Origin: Treponema vincentii
GTDB lineage: Bacteria > Spirochaetota > Spirochaetia > Treponematales > Treponemataceae
Length of the DNA stretch: 64,000 bases
Reading direction: 5' to 3'
NCBI RefSeq assembly: GCF_010365865.1
Contig: NZ_CP048020.1
Span: 2,232,001 to 2,296,000 of the forward strand
Part shown: piece by piece, positions 53,663 to 61,629 of the stretch
How positions within the stretch are numbered: position 1 is the first letter of the stretch
Layout of the letters: every line of letters begins with the position of its first letter
Position numbers and translations under genes: made by a program
The notes under the pieces: generated by a model
Told to the model about the DNA's origin: nothing
The model's database searches: none
What the model saw: only the letters and a program-made list of their open reading frames with translations

Positions 53663-54801
53663 ACTCGCTGATGGCCCCAAGAGCATCGATACTAGCCTCT
53701 ATCTCTTCCGTCGTATTAAACGTAGAAAAGCTGAAGCGGACAATCCCTTGCGCTTCCGTTTTATAGCTCCGGTGCACAAGCGGAGCGCAGTGGGGCACCC
53801 GGACGGGTTGCAATGCCGTACCGCTCATCAAGGAGGCGGCTCACTTCCGCAGACGGCACGGTTCCAATGTTCAGCCCGATAACAGGACCGGCATTTTGTA
53901 CGTTCGGTGCATAGAGCGTGATAAACGGAAGGTCTGCGGCGAGCTTGAAAAAGTATGCGCGCAGCTTTGCTAAATACGCAGCGGCGTTCTCTTGTCCAAG
54001 CTGTTCGATATATGCACATCCTGCCGTCAGTCCCGCAAAGGAAGGCACATTCATGGTACCGGCTTCAAAGACATCGGGCATTGTCGCGGGGTGTGTTTTG
54101 TCAAAAGAATGAATGCCGCTGCCGCCGGAAAACACCGGCTTAAAAGCAAAGTCACCGTTCACTATGATGCCGCCGGTACCCTGCGGACCATATAATCCCT
54201 TGTGACCGGTAAAGCAGACAATGGTTTGTTCATACTGCGAAATATCCATCGGCATGGTACCGGCGCTTTGGGAGGCATCGATAATCAGCGTCAATCCATT
54301 CTTTCTGCATAAGCCGTAAATTCGCTGCATATCGGGAACGGCGCCGATAACATTGGAGCAGGCGGTAACAATAATCGCCTTGGTATTGCTCCGTATCTGC
54401 GCTTCCATTGCCGTATAGTCAAGCTCGCCTGTTTCAAGATCAAAGCCGACAATCGACAGCTCCGCCCCTTGACTTTCCAGCTGATAGAGCGGACGCAAGA
54501 CCGAGTTATGTTCAAGCGCAGTGGTAATGAGATGATCGCCTGCTCCGAACAAACTTTTGAACACGAGATTCAAGGCTGTCGTTGCATTTTGGCACAGTGC
54601 AACTTGCAGCGGATCTGTTATATGGAAGATACGGGCAACGGCAACACGGGTTTTATACAAAGAGGCGAGCGCCGCATGGGCGGTTTTATGCGCAGCACGT
54701 CCCGGATTTGCAAACTGCTGAGAGGCAATCGCGTCATACACTGCATCTGCAACACTGTCGGGCTTATGGAGCGTTGTCGCGCTATTATCAAAATAAATCA
54801 T
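53655..54801 (-). CDS. cysteine desulfurase-like (selenium-cluster) enzyme, C-terminal frameshift
   Basis: This class V aminotransferase has the PLP-Lys in VCFTGHKGLYGPQGTGG, TACSNVIG and DASQSAGTMP. As written it stops at 53761 after 346 residues (tail PLRSACAPEL). Removing one G from the GGGG run at 53792-53795 restores GAHCAPLVHRSYKTE, with the catalytic Cys, and a further 35 residues to TGA at 53655, giving 381 residues. Either a loss-of-function indel or an error. It follows selD, yedF and a DUF3343 gene, so it likely mobilises Se or S for selenophosphate synthesis. Confidence 0.87.
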
Positions 54802-54818
54802 ACTACTTACCCTTCTGA

Positions 54819-55088
54819 CTATTTCCCAGACATCTTCACTGCGGTTCTGTCCGAGCCTTGGACGGTGAGCAGATACACATCCTGATACGCGGCTCCGCTT
54901 GTTTTTAATAAGTCAACCGCTTTTTCCGCATCTTCACGGTTGACCCGCAGCGCCATCCCGCAGCCTTCTGAAATTTCCGGAGGGAGCGGGATCAGGCGGG
55001 CGCCGGAGAGACCGGTCACTGCCATTTCCGCTGCGATTGCCTGATGAGTACTATCAAATGAAATAACGCAAAATACTTCGTTCTGCAT
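54819..55088 (-). CDS. DUF3343 putative Se/S carrier-like protein
   Basis: This 89-residue protein has the DUF3343 pattern: FDSTHQAIAAEM at the N-terminus and a single conserved Cys in ISEGCGMALRV (about residue 43), the likely chalcogen-binding thiol. It lies 3 nt after yedF and 17 nt before the desulfurase gene. Function inferred from the cluster. Confidence 0.8.
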   Translation of the reverse strand: MQNEVFCVISFDSTHQAIAAEMAVTGLSGARLIPLPPEISEGCGMALRVNREDAEKAVDLLKTSGAAYQDVYLLTVQGSDRTAVKMSGK

Positions 55089-55091
55089 GGC

Positions 55092-55697
55092 TTAGGGCTT
55101 TACGACCTTATTGGTACGCATAATTTCCGTAATACGGTACATATTGGTAGCCGAACCGACTTGCAGTTTCTCTTTTAAGCCGTAGAAATCCAAACACAGC
55201 CCACACGCAAGCACTTCCGTCCCCTTTTCCTGCAAGGTTTTTAAATCATTGACGGTTTTTTCGTTCTCGGTTGCAAGGCGGACACCGGAGTTATACATCA
55301 CCACCATTTTAGGGATTCGATCCTGTTCGGTCAGCGCATACACAAAGTTCTCCAACAGCTTTGTGCCGAAACCTTCATCGCCGGTGCCCATCTTGTCGGA
55401 ATTGATCACCACAACATATTCGTCAGCGCCTTGTTCCAACACGCTTGTGTCGTTCAAAATAGCACAAGCCTCGCAGCCTTGAAAGTCGTAGAGTACGGTG
55501 TATTCCGCATCGTTCAGCTTGGTAACGCTTGCTTTGATATTCAGCTGCCCTGCCATCTTGGTCAGATTCTGGGTCGCAATTTCGTTATCCACCCGTATCA
55601 GGATGTTTTCCCCTGCAGTGTTTTCGCGCAATACTTTTTTCGTCATAATGACGGGAATGGGACACGCTTTGCCCATCGCATTTACTTCAATCATCAT
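55092..55697 (-). CDS. yedF: sulfurtransferase-like selenium metabolism protein YedF
   Basis: This 201-residue protein has an N-terminal TusA-like domain with CPIPVIMTKK (Cys at about 13) and a C-terminal DsrE-like domain (MVMYNSGVRLA, LACGLCLDFYGL). It is the standard neighbour of selD in Sec-using bacteria. It follows selD by 26 nt. Confidence 0.9.
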   Translation of the reverse strand: MMIEVNAMGKACPIPVIMTKKVLRENTAGENILIRVDNEIATQNLTKMAGQLNIKASVTKLNDAEYTVLYDFQGCEACAILNDTSVLEQGADEYVVVINSDKMGTGDEGFGTKLLENFVYALTEQDRIPKMVVMYNSGVRLATENEKTVNDLKTLQEKGTEVLACGLCLDFYGLKEKLQVGSATNMYRITEIMRTNKVVKP

Positions 55698-55723
55698 TTT
55701 CCTCCATAGATATTAAGTAACCA

Positions 55724-56782
55724 TCAACTCACCACAATCGGATAATCCGCGCGAGATTCGATGGCGCCGATTTGGAATAGGCTGATGCCTGCCTCGGCAA
55801 AGGCCGGTTTGATTTTTTCCGCTTCGGCAGGGCTGACGGCAAAAAGTAAACCGCCTGAGGTTTGCGGGTCAAAGATAATTTCTTCAAGTGCAAAATCTTT
55901 TATGCCGAAGTGAATTTTCCCTTGAGCAAAGTTCCGGTTCCGCTGTCCGCCGGCGGTAAGCAAAAATTCACCGGCTGCCTGATACGCTGTCTCGATATAG
56001 GGAATATGGCTTGCGTCAAGGCGGGCGGTAAAATCCGTACCGGTCATTTCCGAAAGATGTCCGCCCAAGCCGAAACCGGTTACATCAGTGCAGGCATGAA
56101 CGGTAAAGTTCCGGAGAATTTCGGCTGCGTATTTATTGAGGTAGGTCATTGAGGCAGCCGCTTCGTCAAAGGCGGCGCGGGAGACTTCTCCTGCGCTGTA
56201 CGCGGTGGTGATAATCCCGATCCCCAGTTTTTTGGTTAAAAATAACACATCTCCCGCCTGCGGGGTGTTGTTTCGCCAAATGCGCTCAGGGTGTATCGTT
56301 CCCATCACGGAAAGTCCGTATTTTATTTTGGGGTCGTGGATGGAGTGCCCGCCAACGAGTGCCGCCCCTGCTTCTTTCACCTTTTCCGCGCCGCCGGTTA
56401 GAATGCTTTGCAGCGCTGCGTATGCATTATCGCGGGTTGCTTCCTCAGGATAGCAGACAATGTTCATTGCACATACCGGCTCTCCACCCATCGCGTACAC
56501 ATCACTGAGAGCATTTGCTGCTGCAATCTGCCCGAAAAGGATAGGATCGGTTACCATCGGCGGGAAAAAATCAAGGGTCTGGATGACTGCTATATCGGGT
56601 GTCAGCTGAATAACGGCCGCATCATCGGAGCTGTCGAAGCCGACCAATAAGCCTTCGTGTGAAGTCTTGGGGAGTGTTTTCAGTAAGGCGCTCAAAACCC
56701 CTGCACCGATTTTTGCATTGCATCCGCCGCAGACAAAAAGCGCATCGCCCTGTCCGCTCGCGGATTTATTATAATTTTCCAT
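55724..56782 (-). CDS. selD: selenide, water dikinase
   Basis: This 352-residue enzyme makes selenophosphate from selenide and ATP. The N-terminal glycine-rich loop CGGCNAKIGAGVL contains the active-site Cys and Lys; GFDSSDDAAV and GGHSIHDPKIKYGLSV bind Mg-ATP. The key position is Cys, not Sec. The ATG at 56782 is chosen because a -10 box lies 6 nt upstream; the upstream in-frame start (56821) lies before that box. It is first of selD-yedF-DUF3343-desulfurase. selA/selB/selC are not in the window. Confidence 0.92.
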   Translation of the reverse strand: MENYNKSASGQGDALFVCGGCNAKIGAGVLSALLKTLPKTSHEGLLVGFDSSDDAAVIQLTPDIAVIQTLDFFPPMVTDPILFGQIAAANALSDVYAMGGEPVCAMNIVCYPEEATRDNAYAALQSILTGGAEKVKEAGAALVGGHSIHDPKIKYGLSVMGTIHPERIWRNNTPQAGDVLFLTKKLGIGIITTAYSAGEVSRAAFDEAAASMTYLNKYAAEILRNFTVHACTDVTGFGLGGHLSEMTGTDFTARLDASHIPYIETAYQAAGEFLLTAGGQRNRNFAQGKIHFGIKDFALEEIIFDPQTSGGLLFAVSPAEAEKIKPAFAEAGISLFQIGAIESRADYPIVVS

Positions 56783-56817
56783 TGATTTATTATAATATAT
56801 GAGGGTGCTTTTTACAA
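56783..56817 (-). promoter_or_regulatory. selD promoter, leaderless geometry
   Basis: TTGTAA (56817-56812), 17-nt spacer, TATAAT (56794-56789), then 6 nt to the ATG at 56782. Confidence 0.72.
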
Positions 56818-56943
56818 GCAAATTTCCGACTACACCCAGGATAAACGCATCAGCACCGCAACAGACGTCGGTGATATTACATTCTTTACTGCGTATTTTC
56901 GTGTACCCGTACCAAAATGATAGAAATAAACTACAGAATACAG

Positions 56944-56949
56944 TACAAT
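56944..56949 (+). promoter_or_regulatory. possible uvrB -10 box
   Basis: TACAAT ends 11 nt before the ATG at 56961; the -35 is not clear. The intergenic part at 56840-56855 has AACGCATCAG as in type B outer arms. Confidence 0.4.
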
Positions 56950-56960
56950 CTCATCCATAT

Positions 56961-58952
56961 ATGAAACAGTTTAAACTGATAGCGGATTATCAGCCTTCGG
57001 GCGACCAAGGGGATGCGATACGGCAGCTTGCGGACGGCATACTTGCGGGTGACCGGTTCCAAACGCTCAAAGGTGTTACCGGTTCGGGCAAGACTTTTAC
57101 GATGGCGAACATTATTCAAGCGGTGCAGAAACCGACGCTGATTATCAGCCACAACAAGACGCTTGCGGCGCAGCTCTACCGTGAGTTCAAAGGCTTTTTC
57201 CCAGAAAATGCCGTCGAATACTTTGTTTCATACTATGATTACTACCAGCCGGAGGCTTATGTCCCGGCGCGAGACCTCTATATCGAAAAAGACGCTTCTA
57301 TCAACGATGAGATAGACCGACTCCGGCTTTCGGCAACATTCAGTTTGATGGAGCGGCGGGATGTTATCGTTGTGTCAACAGTGTCGTGCATTTACGGCTT
57401 GGGCTTACCCGAATCGTGGCGCGATTTACGCATCACCATAGAAAAAGGGCAGACCGTTGATCCCGGTAAACTCAAAAAACAGCTGATCAGTCTGCAATAC
57501 GAGCGCAATGATGCGGTGTTAGAGCGTGGTCGGTTCCGTGTGAAGGGCGATGTGATGGAAATATTCCCTGCGTATATGGAAGAAGCCTACCGCATCGAGT
57601 TTGACTGGGAAGAGATTGTGCGTATCCGCCGCTTTAGCCCGCTGACCGGCGAGGTGAGCCAAGAATACGAAGAGCTTTCGATTTATCCTGCAAAGCACTT
57701 TGTTATGCCGGAAAATGCTATTCCCAATGCTATCGAACGGATTAAGCAGGAGCTTGATGCACGTTTGGAAACGCTCAAGGCGCAGGGAAAGCTCTTTGAG
57801 GCTGAACGGCTGAAAACCCGTACCGAATACGATATCGAAATGCTCTCCGAGATGGGGCATTGCCCGGGCATAGAAAACTACTCTGCGCCGATCGCAAACC
57901 GCAAGCCGGGCGAGCCTCCTGCAACGCTTTTTCATTACTTTCCCAAAGACTTCCTCCTTTTTATGGATGAAAGCCACGTAACCTTTCCGCAGATCGGCGC
58001 TATGTACGAAGGCGACCGCAGCCGCAAGCAGAACCTTGTAGACTTCGGCTTCCGGCTTCCCTGCGCGCTGGATAACCGCCCGCTTAAAATCAATGAGTTT
58101 GAAACAATGCTCAATCAGGCTGTCTTTGTTTCCGCAACACCCGGCCCCAAAGAATTGCAATATTCTACCCGCGTTGTTGAGCAGCTCATCCGCCCGACCG
58201 GTCTGTTAGACCCGCTCATCGAAATTCATCCGAGCGAGGGGCAGATGGAGCATATCTACGGCGAGGTGAGAAAGCGTATCGCAAAGGATGAGCGGAGTCT
58301 TATCCTCACCCTCACCAAGAAGATGGCGGAAGACCTTACCGACTACCTCACCGGTCTGGGCTTAAAGGTAAAGTACATTCACAGCGAGGTGGAAACCATC
58401 GAGCGGGTAGAAATCCTCAAAGGCTTGAGGGCGGGTGAGTTCGATGTGCTTATCGGGATTAACCTCCTGCGGGAAGGTATCGACCTGCCGGAAGTGTCGT
58501 TTATCGGCATCCTCGACGCGGATAAAATCGGCTTTTTGCGGTCAACCACCAGCCTCGTACAGATTGTCGGGCGGGCGGCGCGTAATGCCAACGGCAGCGT
58601 GGTGATGTATGCCGACCGTATCAGCGACGCGATGAAGGAAACAATAGAAGAAACCACCCGCCGCCGTTCAATTCAGCAAGCCTACAACGATGAGCACGGC
58701 ATTACGCCTAAAACCATAAAAAAATCGATTGAAGATATTTTGGTACGCGAAACGGAAATCAAAAAAGAAGCCGCCCGCGCCGAAACCGAGCCGCTGGTCA
58801 ACAGCTTCAATATTCTGAACCCCGCCGACCGCAAAAAGCTTATCAAAAAGCTCGAAGCGCAGATGGCTGAATATGCCGATATGTTGTTGTTTGAAGAGGC
58901 GGCGGTGGTGAGGGATAAGATCGAAGAGATTAAACGCCTCGGGAGCTTTTGA
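56961..58952 (+). CDS. uvrB: excinuclease ABC subunit B
   Basis: This 663-residue DNA helicase-like subunit verifies damage and loads UvrC in nucleotide excision repair. Motif I GVTGSGKTFT, the damage-probing beta-hairpin YDYYQPEAYVP, motif II DESHVT, motif VI VQIVGRAARN, and the C-terminal UVR domain (KLEAQMAEYADMLLFEEAA) are present. The frame is open from 56799, but MKQFKLIADYQPSGDQ starting at 56961 is the family start. The stop codon is in the left arm of a type C element. Confidence 0.95.
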   Translation: MKQFKLIADYQPSGDQGDAIRQLADGILAGDRFQTLKGVTGSGKTFTMANIIQAVQKPTLIISHNKTLAAQLYREFKGFFPENAVEYFVSYYDYYQPEAYVPARDLYIEKDASINDEIDRLRLSATFSLMERRDVIVVSTVSCIYGLGLPESWRDLRITIEKGQTVDPGKLKKQLISLQYERNDAVLERGRFRVKGDVMEIFPAYMEEAYRIEFDWEEIVRIRRFSPLTGEVSQEYEELSIYPAKHFVMPENAIPNAIERIKQELDARLETLKAQGKLFEAERLKTRTEYDIEMLSEMGHCPGIENYSAPIANRKPGEPPATLFHYFPKDFLLFMDESHVTFPQIGAMYEGDRSRKQNLVDFGFRLPCALDNRPLKINEFETMLNQAVFVSATPGPKELQYSTRVVEQLIRPTGLLDPLIEIHPSEGQMEHIYGEVRKRIAKDERSLILTLTKKMAEDLTDYLTGLGLKVKYIHSEVETIERVEILKGLRAGEFDVLIGINLLREGIDLPEVSFIGILDADKIGFLRSTTSLVQIVGRAARNANGSVVMYADRISDAMKETIEETTRRRSIQQAYNDEHGITPKTIKKSIEDILVRETEIKKEAARAETEPLVNSFNILNPADRKKLIKKLEAQMAEYADMLLFEEAAVVRDKIEEIKRLGSF

Positions 58953-59067
58953 AATATACGACGCATCTACTGCGTCATACGGTAAAAAAGTGTCCTCAAC
59001 GTATCAAAGATACGCCTGCGGTACTTTTTTACCGTATTCCTTGTATCTGCATCGTCTATTTCAAAAG
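58946..59067 (+). repeat. type C nested palindrome, copy C2
   Basis: Outer arms CTTTTGAAATA (58946-58956) and TATTTCAAAAG (59057-59067). Perfect 15-bp middle stem ATACGGTAAAAAAGT (58977-58991 with 59023-59037). Inner CGTATC-AAA-GATACG. Constant GTCCTCAA and CCTGCGG. The uvrB stop (TGA, 58950-58952) is inside the left arm. Confidence 0.85.
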
Positions 59068-59128
59068 GCTTACGGCAAAATATACGGCTACGGCGTTGCT
59101 GCACACAAATTAATCTTCAACGTATCAG

Positions 59129-59218
59129 AACGGACAGGGATGTCCGGGGTTCCACGCAACGGCGACGTTTTTGCTCCGCAAAAACTCGCGTTCAGAAGTG
59201 TACACGGATGTACACTTC
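59129..59218 (+). repeat. type A element, copy A7
   Basis: Hairpin 1 CGGACA-GGGA-TGTCCG (59129-59144). Linker GGGTTCCACGCAACGGCGA. Hairpin 2 GTTTTTGC-TCC-GCAAAAAC (59165-59183). Hairpin 3 CAGAAGTGTACA-CGGA-TGTACACTTCTG (59191-59218). It is followed by CTATTTCAAAAGGCTAACGG. Confidence 0.88.
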
Positions 59219-59263
59219 TGGACAGGCTATTTCAAAAGGCTAACGGCAAATAGTATTTCAGCA

Positions 59264-59360
59264 CAGACAGGGATGTCCGTGGTTCTATGCAGTAGCGAGA
59301 TTTGTGTTATGCACAAATCTCGTCGTTAAGCAGTTGTACAGGGATGTACAACTGCTTAAC
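59264..59360 (+). repeat. type A element, copy A8
   Basis: Hairpin 1 CAGACA-GGGA-TGTCCG with one mismatch. Linker GGTTCTATGCAGTAGCGA (59281-59298). Hairpin 2 CGAGATTTGTG/CACAAATCTCG (59296-59322). Hairpin 3 a perfect 16-bp stem GTTAAGCAGTTGTACA, loop GGGA (59325-59360). CTATTTCAAAAGGCTAACGG follows again. A7, A8 and C2 fill most of the 602 bp between uvrB and clpP. Confidence 0.9.
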
Positions 59361-59554
59361 AGTCTATTTCAAAAGGCTAACGGCAGGCGCATCTATGGCG
59401 TTTCTGCGCACGCATTCCATACCCGCTGTACTAAAGTGCGCTTTTTTAGTATGGTAGTACGTCAACGGTTTTTATGACAACCGTATTTTTATTGATAGGC
59501 ATTTCTGAAAATCAAAACGGTTCAGGGATGTTTTATACTCATAAAGGACACCTC

Positions 59555-60163
59555 ATGAATACTTTTTATAACGCGGAAGAAACATCAAAGGAAAAAACAA
59601 GCGATAGCGCAAATGATCAGCTGATGCAGAAGTTCTTGAATACCCGTCAAATTATCTTGTCGGGTGAAGTGAATAAAGAGCTGGCGGAAAAGGTTATCCG
59701 TCAGCTTTTGATACTCGAATCCGATTCCGCTTCAAAACCGATTTATGTGTATATCGATTCTCCGGGCGGAGATGTTGATGCCGGTTTTGCGATTTTTGAT
59801 ATGATTCGGTTCATTAAGCCGCCGGTTTATACGATCGGAATGGGATTGGTAGCCAGTGCAGGTGCGCTTATTCTTTTAGCGGCGCCGAAAAACTATCGGC
59901 TTGGGTTGCCGAATAGTCACTACCTCATCCATCAGCCGTTATCCGGCATCAAAGGGGTCGCAACGGATATCGAAATCCATGCAAAAGAAATCGAAAAAAT
60001 CCGCACAAAAATTAATGCGCTTATCGCCGAAGAAACCGGTAAGGACGTAGCTGAGGTTGCTAAAGATACCGATCGCGACTATTGGCTTTCGGCAGACGAA
60101 GCGGTGAATTACGGGCTCATCTTACAGGTCATTAAAACCCGCAGTGACCTTCCAAAAAAATAA
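59555..60163 (+). CDS. clpP: ATP-dependent Clp protease proteolytic subunit
   Basis: This 202-residue serine protease subunit has the triad: Ser in LVASAGALIL (about 108), His in SHYLIHQPLSG (about 133) and Asp in DTDRDYWLSADEA (about 182). The SASAG context differs from the usual ASMGA, suggesting a second ClpP paralogue (ClpP2-type). AAAGGA 6 nt before the ATG at 59555 sets the start. No clpX is adjacent. Confidence 0.92.
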   Translation: MNTFYNAEETSKEKTSDSANDQLMQKFLNTRQIILSGEVNKELAEKVIRQLLILESDSASKPIYVYIDSPGGDVDAGFAIFDMIRFIKPPVYTIGMGLVASAGALILLAAPKNYRLGLPNSHYLIHQPLSGIKGVATDIEIHAKEIEKIRTKINALIAEETGKDVAEVAKDTDRDYWLSADEAVNYGLILQVIKTRSDLPKK

Positions 60164-60169
60164 AAACAG

Positions 60170-60265
60170 CACCGCCACGGACGGTGGTGGTTCCATATAG
60201 CAGCGACGTTTTTGCTGCGCAAAAACTCGTCGTTGACCAGCGTACAGGGACGTACACTGGTCAAC
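60170..60265 (+). repeat. type A element, copy A9
   Basis: Hairpin 1 CACCGCC-ACGGAC-GGTGGTG, one G-T pair (60170-60189). Linker GGTTCCATATAGCAGCGA. Hairpin 2 GTTTTTGC-TGC-GCAAAAAC (60208-60226). Hairpin 3 GTTGACCAGCGTAC/GTACACTGGTCAAC (60232-60265). Confidence 0.87.
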
Positions 60266-60284
60266 AGCGCCATGAACAGCATCA

Positions 60285-60362
60285 TTCAAAGATGTACTTC
60301 CTTGTACATCTTTGAATTACGAGTTTTTCAGTGAAAAACTCGTTGCTATCCGAAACCACTGA
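60285..60362 (-). repeat. type A element, copy A10, inverted
   Basis: Hairpin 3: perfect 13-bp stem TTCAAAGATGTAC around TTCCTT (60285-60316). Hairpin 2: ACGAGTTTTTCA/TGAAAAACTCGT (60319-60343). The hairpin-1 side is degenerate and abuts the stop of the Rpn gene. Mirror partner of A9. Confidence 0.8.
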
Positions 60363-60720
60363 CGTCTTATTTAATCGCTTCAACATCTTCTCGAGTAAGA
60401 CCGGTAGCTTGTATTATCTTTTGCATGGAATCTCCGTACTGTTTTAGTATCTTTGCTGTTTCGAGTTTTGCTTGGCGGGAACCTTCGGCGAAACCTTTGG
60501 CTTCACCTTCATCGAAAGCGTCCATAAGAGCTACCGGTAAAATATGGTATTCTCTCCGTGCTAATTCATTCTGTTTTACTGTCTGTATCATCTGCTCTAT
60601 CCTCCCTGTATATTCAGTTGTTACCTTACCGGTTTTTACATATTGTAAAAAGCCCTGTAAATCTTTATTATCTGCTGTGCTAAATGCATTTGCATTCTCA
60701 ATATAATCTTTTTTTGTATC

Positions 60721-60845
60721 TTTTGAAAATATGCGGGTATCTGCGTTGTCGCTTAACAAAAAACAGTCCTCGACGTACAGCAAGTACGCCTGCGGGTGTT
60801 TTTTGTACGCTCCTAGCATCTACTCCGCCTATTTACAAAAGGCTA
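60721..60845 (+). repeat. type C nested palindrome, copy C3
   Basis: Left TTTTGAAAATATGCGGGTAT, middle arms ACAAAAAACA (60756-60765) and TGTTTTTTGT (60797-60806), inner CGTAC-AGCAA-GTACG, right GCCTATTTACAAAAGGCTAACGG. Constant parts match C1 closely. It lies inside the Rpn gene. Confidence 0.83.
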
Positions 60846-60878
60846 ACGGAAGGCTTTTTTCGAAAAGTCTGGTTCAGC

Positions 60879-60974
60879 AGCGGCATGGATGCCGCTGGTT
60901 CTAGCAGCAGCGATGTTTTGCCGAATGGCAAAACTCGTGTTTTCCGATAGACACGGACGTCTATCGGAAAACAC
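60879..60974 (+). repeat. type A element, copy A11
   Basis: Hairpin 1 AGCGGCA-TGGA-TGCCGCT (60879-60896), the same arms as A1. Linker GGTTCTAGCAGCAGCGA. Hairpin 2 GTTTTGCC-GAAT-GGCAAAAC (60915-60934). Hairpin 3 a perfect 16-bp stem GTGTTTTCCGATAGAC around ACGGAC (60937-60974). It lies inside the Rpn gene. Confidence 0.9.
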
Positions 60975-61356
60975 ATCTCAATATCATAAGATGTACCGGC
61001 TTCGTCTTTTACCAATACGTCAAGACGAACATTTTTTGCGCTCGAATTAGTGGTAACGGTATTTTGGGACGATAGATACGTGATTTTCTCTATCTTAGCG
61101 TTAAAGAGTATCTCAAGAAATTCTTTACAAATAGATTCATGTTCCATGACTTTGCAGAACATAAAATCGTCTGCGATTGTTAATTCTTCAAATGGTTTTT
61201 TAGCCATCTTTCGCCTCCGTTAGTAATATCTCTTATAAAGCACTGATGCAAAAATGGCTAAAGAAATGGAGAAAAAATCATCTTTTTTATTCGTGCGGTT
61301 TAATACCTGCCGTTTCTCGGCAATGATCTGCGTCGGGGGTGTTGATTGTCAAGCGT

Positions 61357-61629
61357 TCAGCCCATTACCTTAAAGCCGTCATCGGGCTTTAAGGTAATGG
61401 CTACGGTTTTGTCCTTTTCGACGGTAGTATCGGTTTTTATTTCTGTTTTGTTTGTCTTTGCTGTAAAGACCTCATCTACGCTAAAGGTTATCTTGTACTT
61501 GGGCGTTGTCGGCTTATTTCCGTTTGCATTCTGGCAAGCCGGTACACAAAACCGATGAAAATAATGGGGAACGGATAAGAACAAAGGTATCAAACCTTCC
61601 GCACAAATAATGTGCCTGTTCAGTTCCAC
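61357..61629 (-). pseudogene. surface lipoprotein remnant
   Basis: A 90-codon frame. The last 45 residues (YKITFSVDEVFTAKTN ... TVAITLKPDDGFKVMG) resemble one bacterial-repeat module of Treponema surface lipoproteins, preceded by ACQNANGNKP like the start of a mature lipoprotein. A normal signal peptide and the following repeats are missing. Overlaps the downstream end of the thymidine-kinase-like gene by 10 bp. Confidence 0.45.

Larger units (their letters stand above)
60367..61207 (-). pseudogene. Rpn-family PD-(D/E)XK nuclease/putative transposase, middle replaced by repeats
   Basis: The 5' part (61207 to about 60977) encodes FEELTIADDFMFCKVM and VRLDVLVKDEAGTSYDIEM with the D...E-x-x catalytic strand pair of the Rpn family. 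The 3' part (about 60720 to 60367) encodes the C-terminal helical region ending EGEAKGFAEGSRQAK ... LTREDVEAIK. Between them about 100 expected residues are missing and 250 bp of element A11 plus element C3 are present. Rpn proteins are linked to recombination; such genes are common in treponemes. Confidence 0.82.

Noticed and set aside
55724-56782. Selenocysteine in SelD
   Set aside because: The active-site position is encoded as Cys and the frame has no internal TGA.
896-60974. CRISPR array or tRNA-like genes from the repeated hairpins
   Set aside because: Copies are dispersed over 60 kb without regular spacing, carry no spacers between identical repeats, and no cas genes or tRNA cloverleaf features are present.
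896-60974. Ordinary intrinsic terminators or REP elements as the full explanation of type A
   Set aside because: Most hairpins lack T-runs, copies are found in both orientations and upstream of genes, arms are not conserved, and no RAYT transposase gene is seen.
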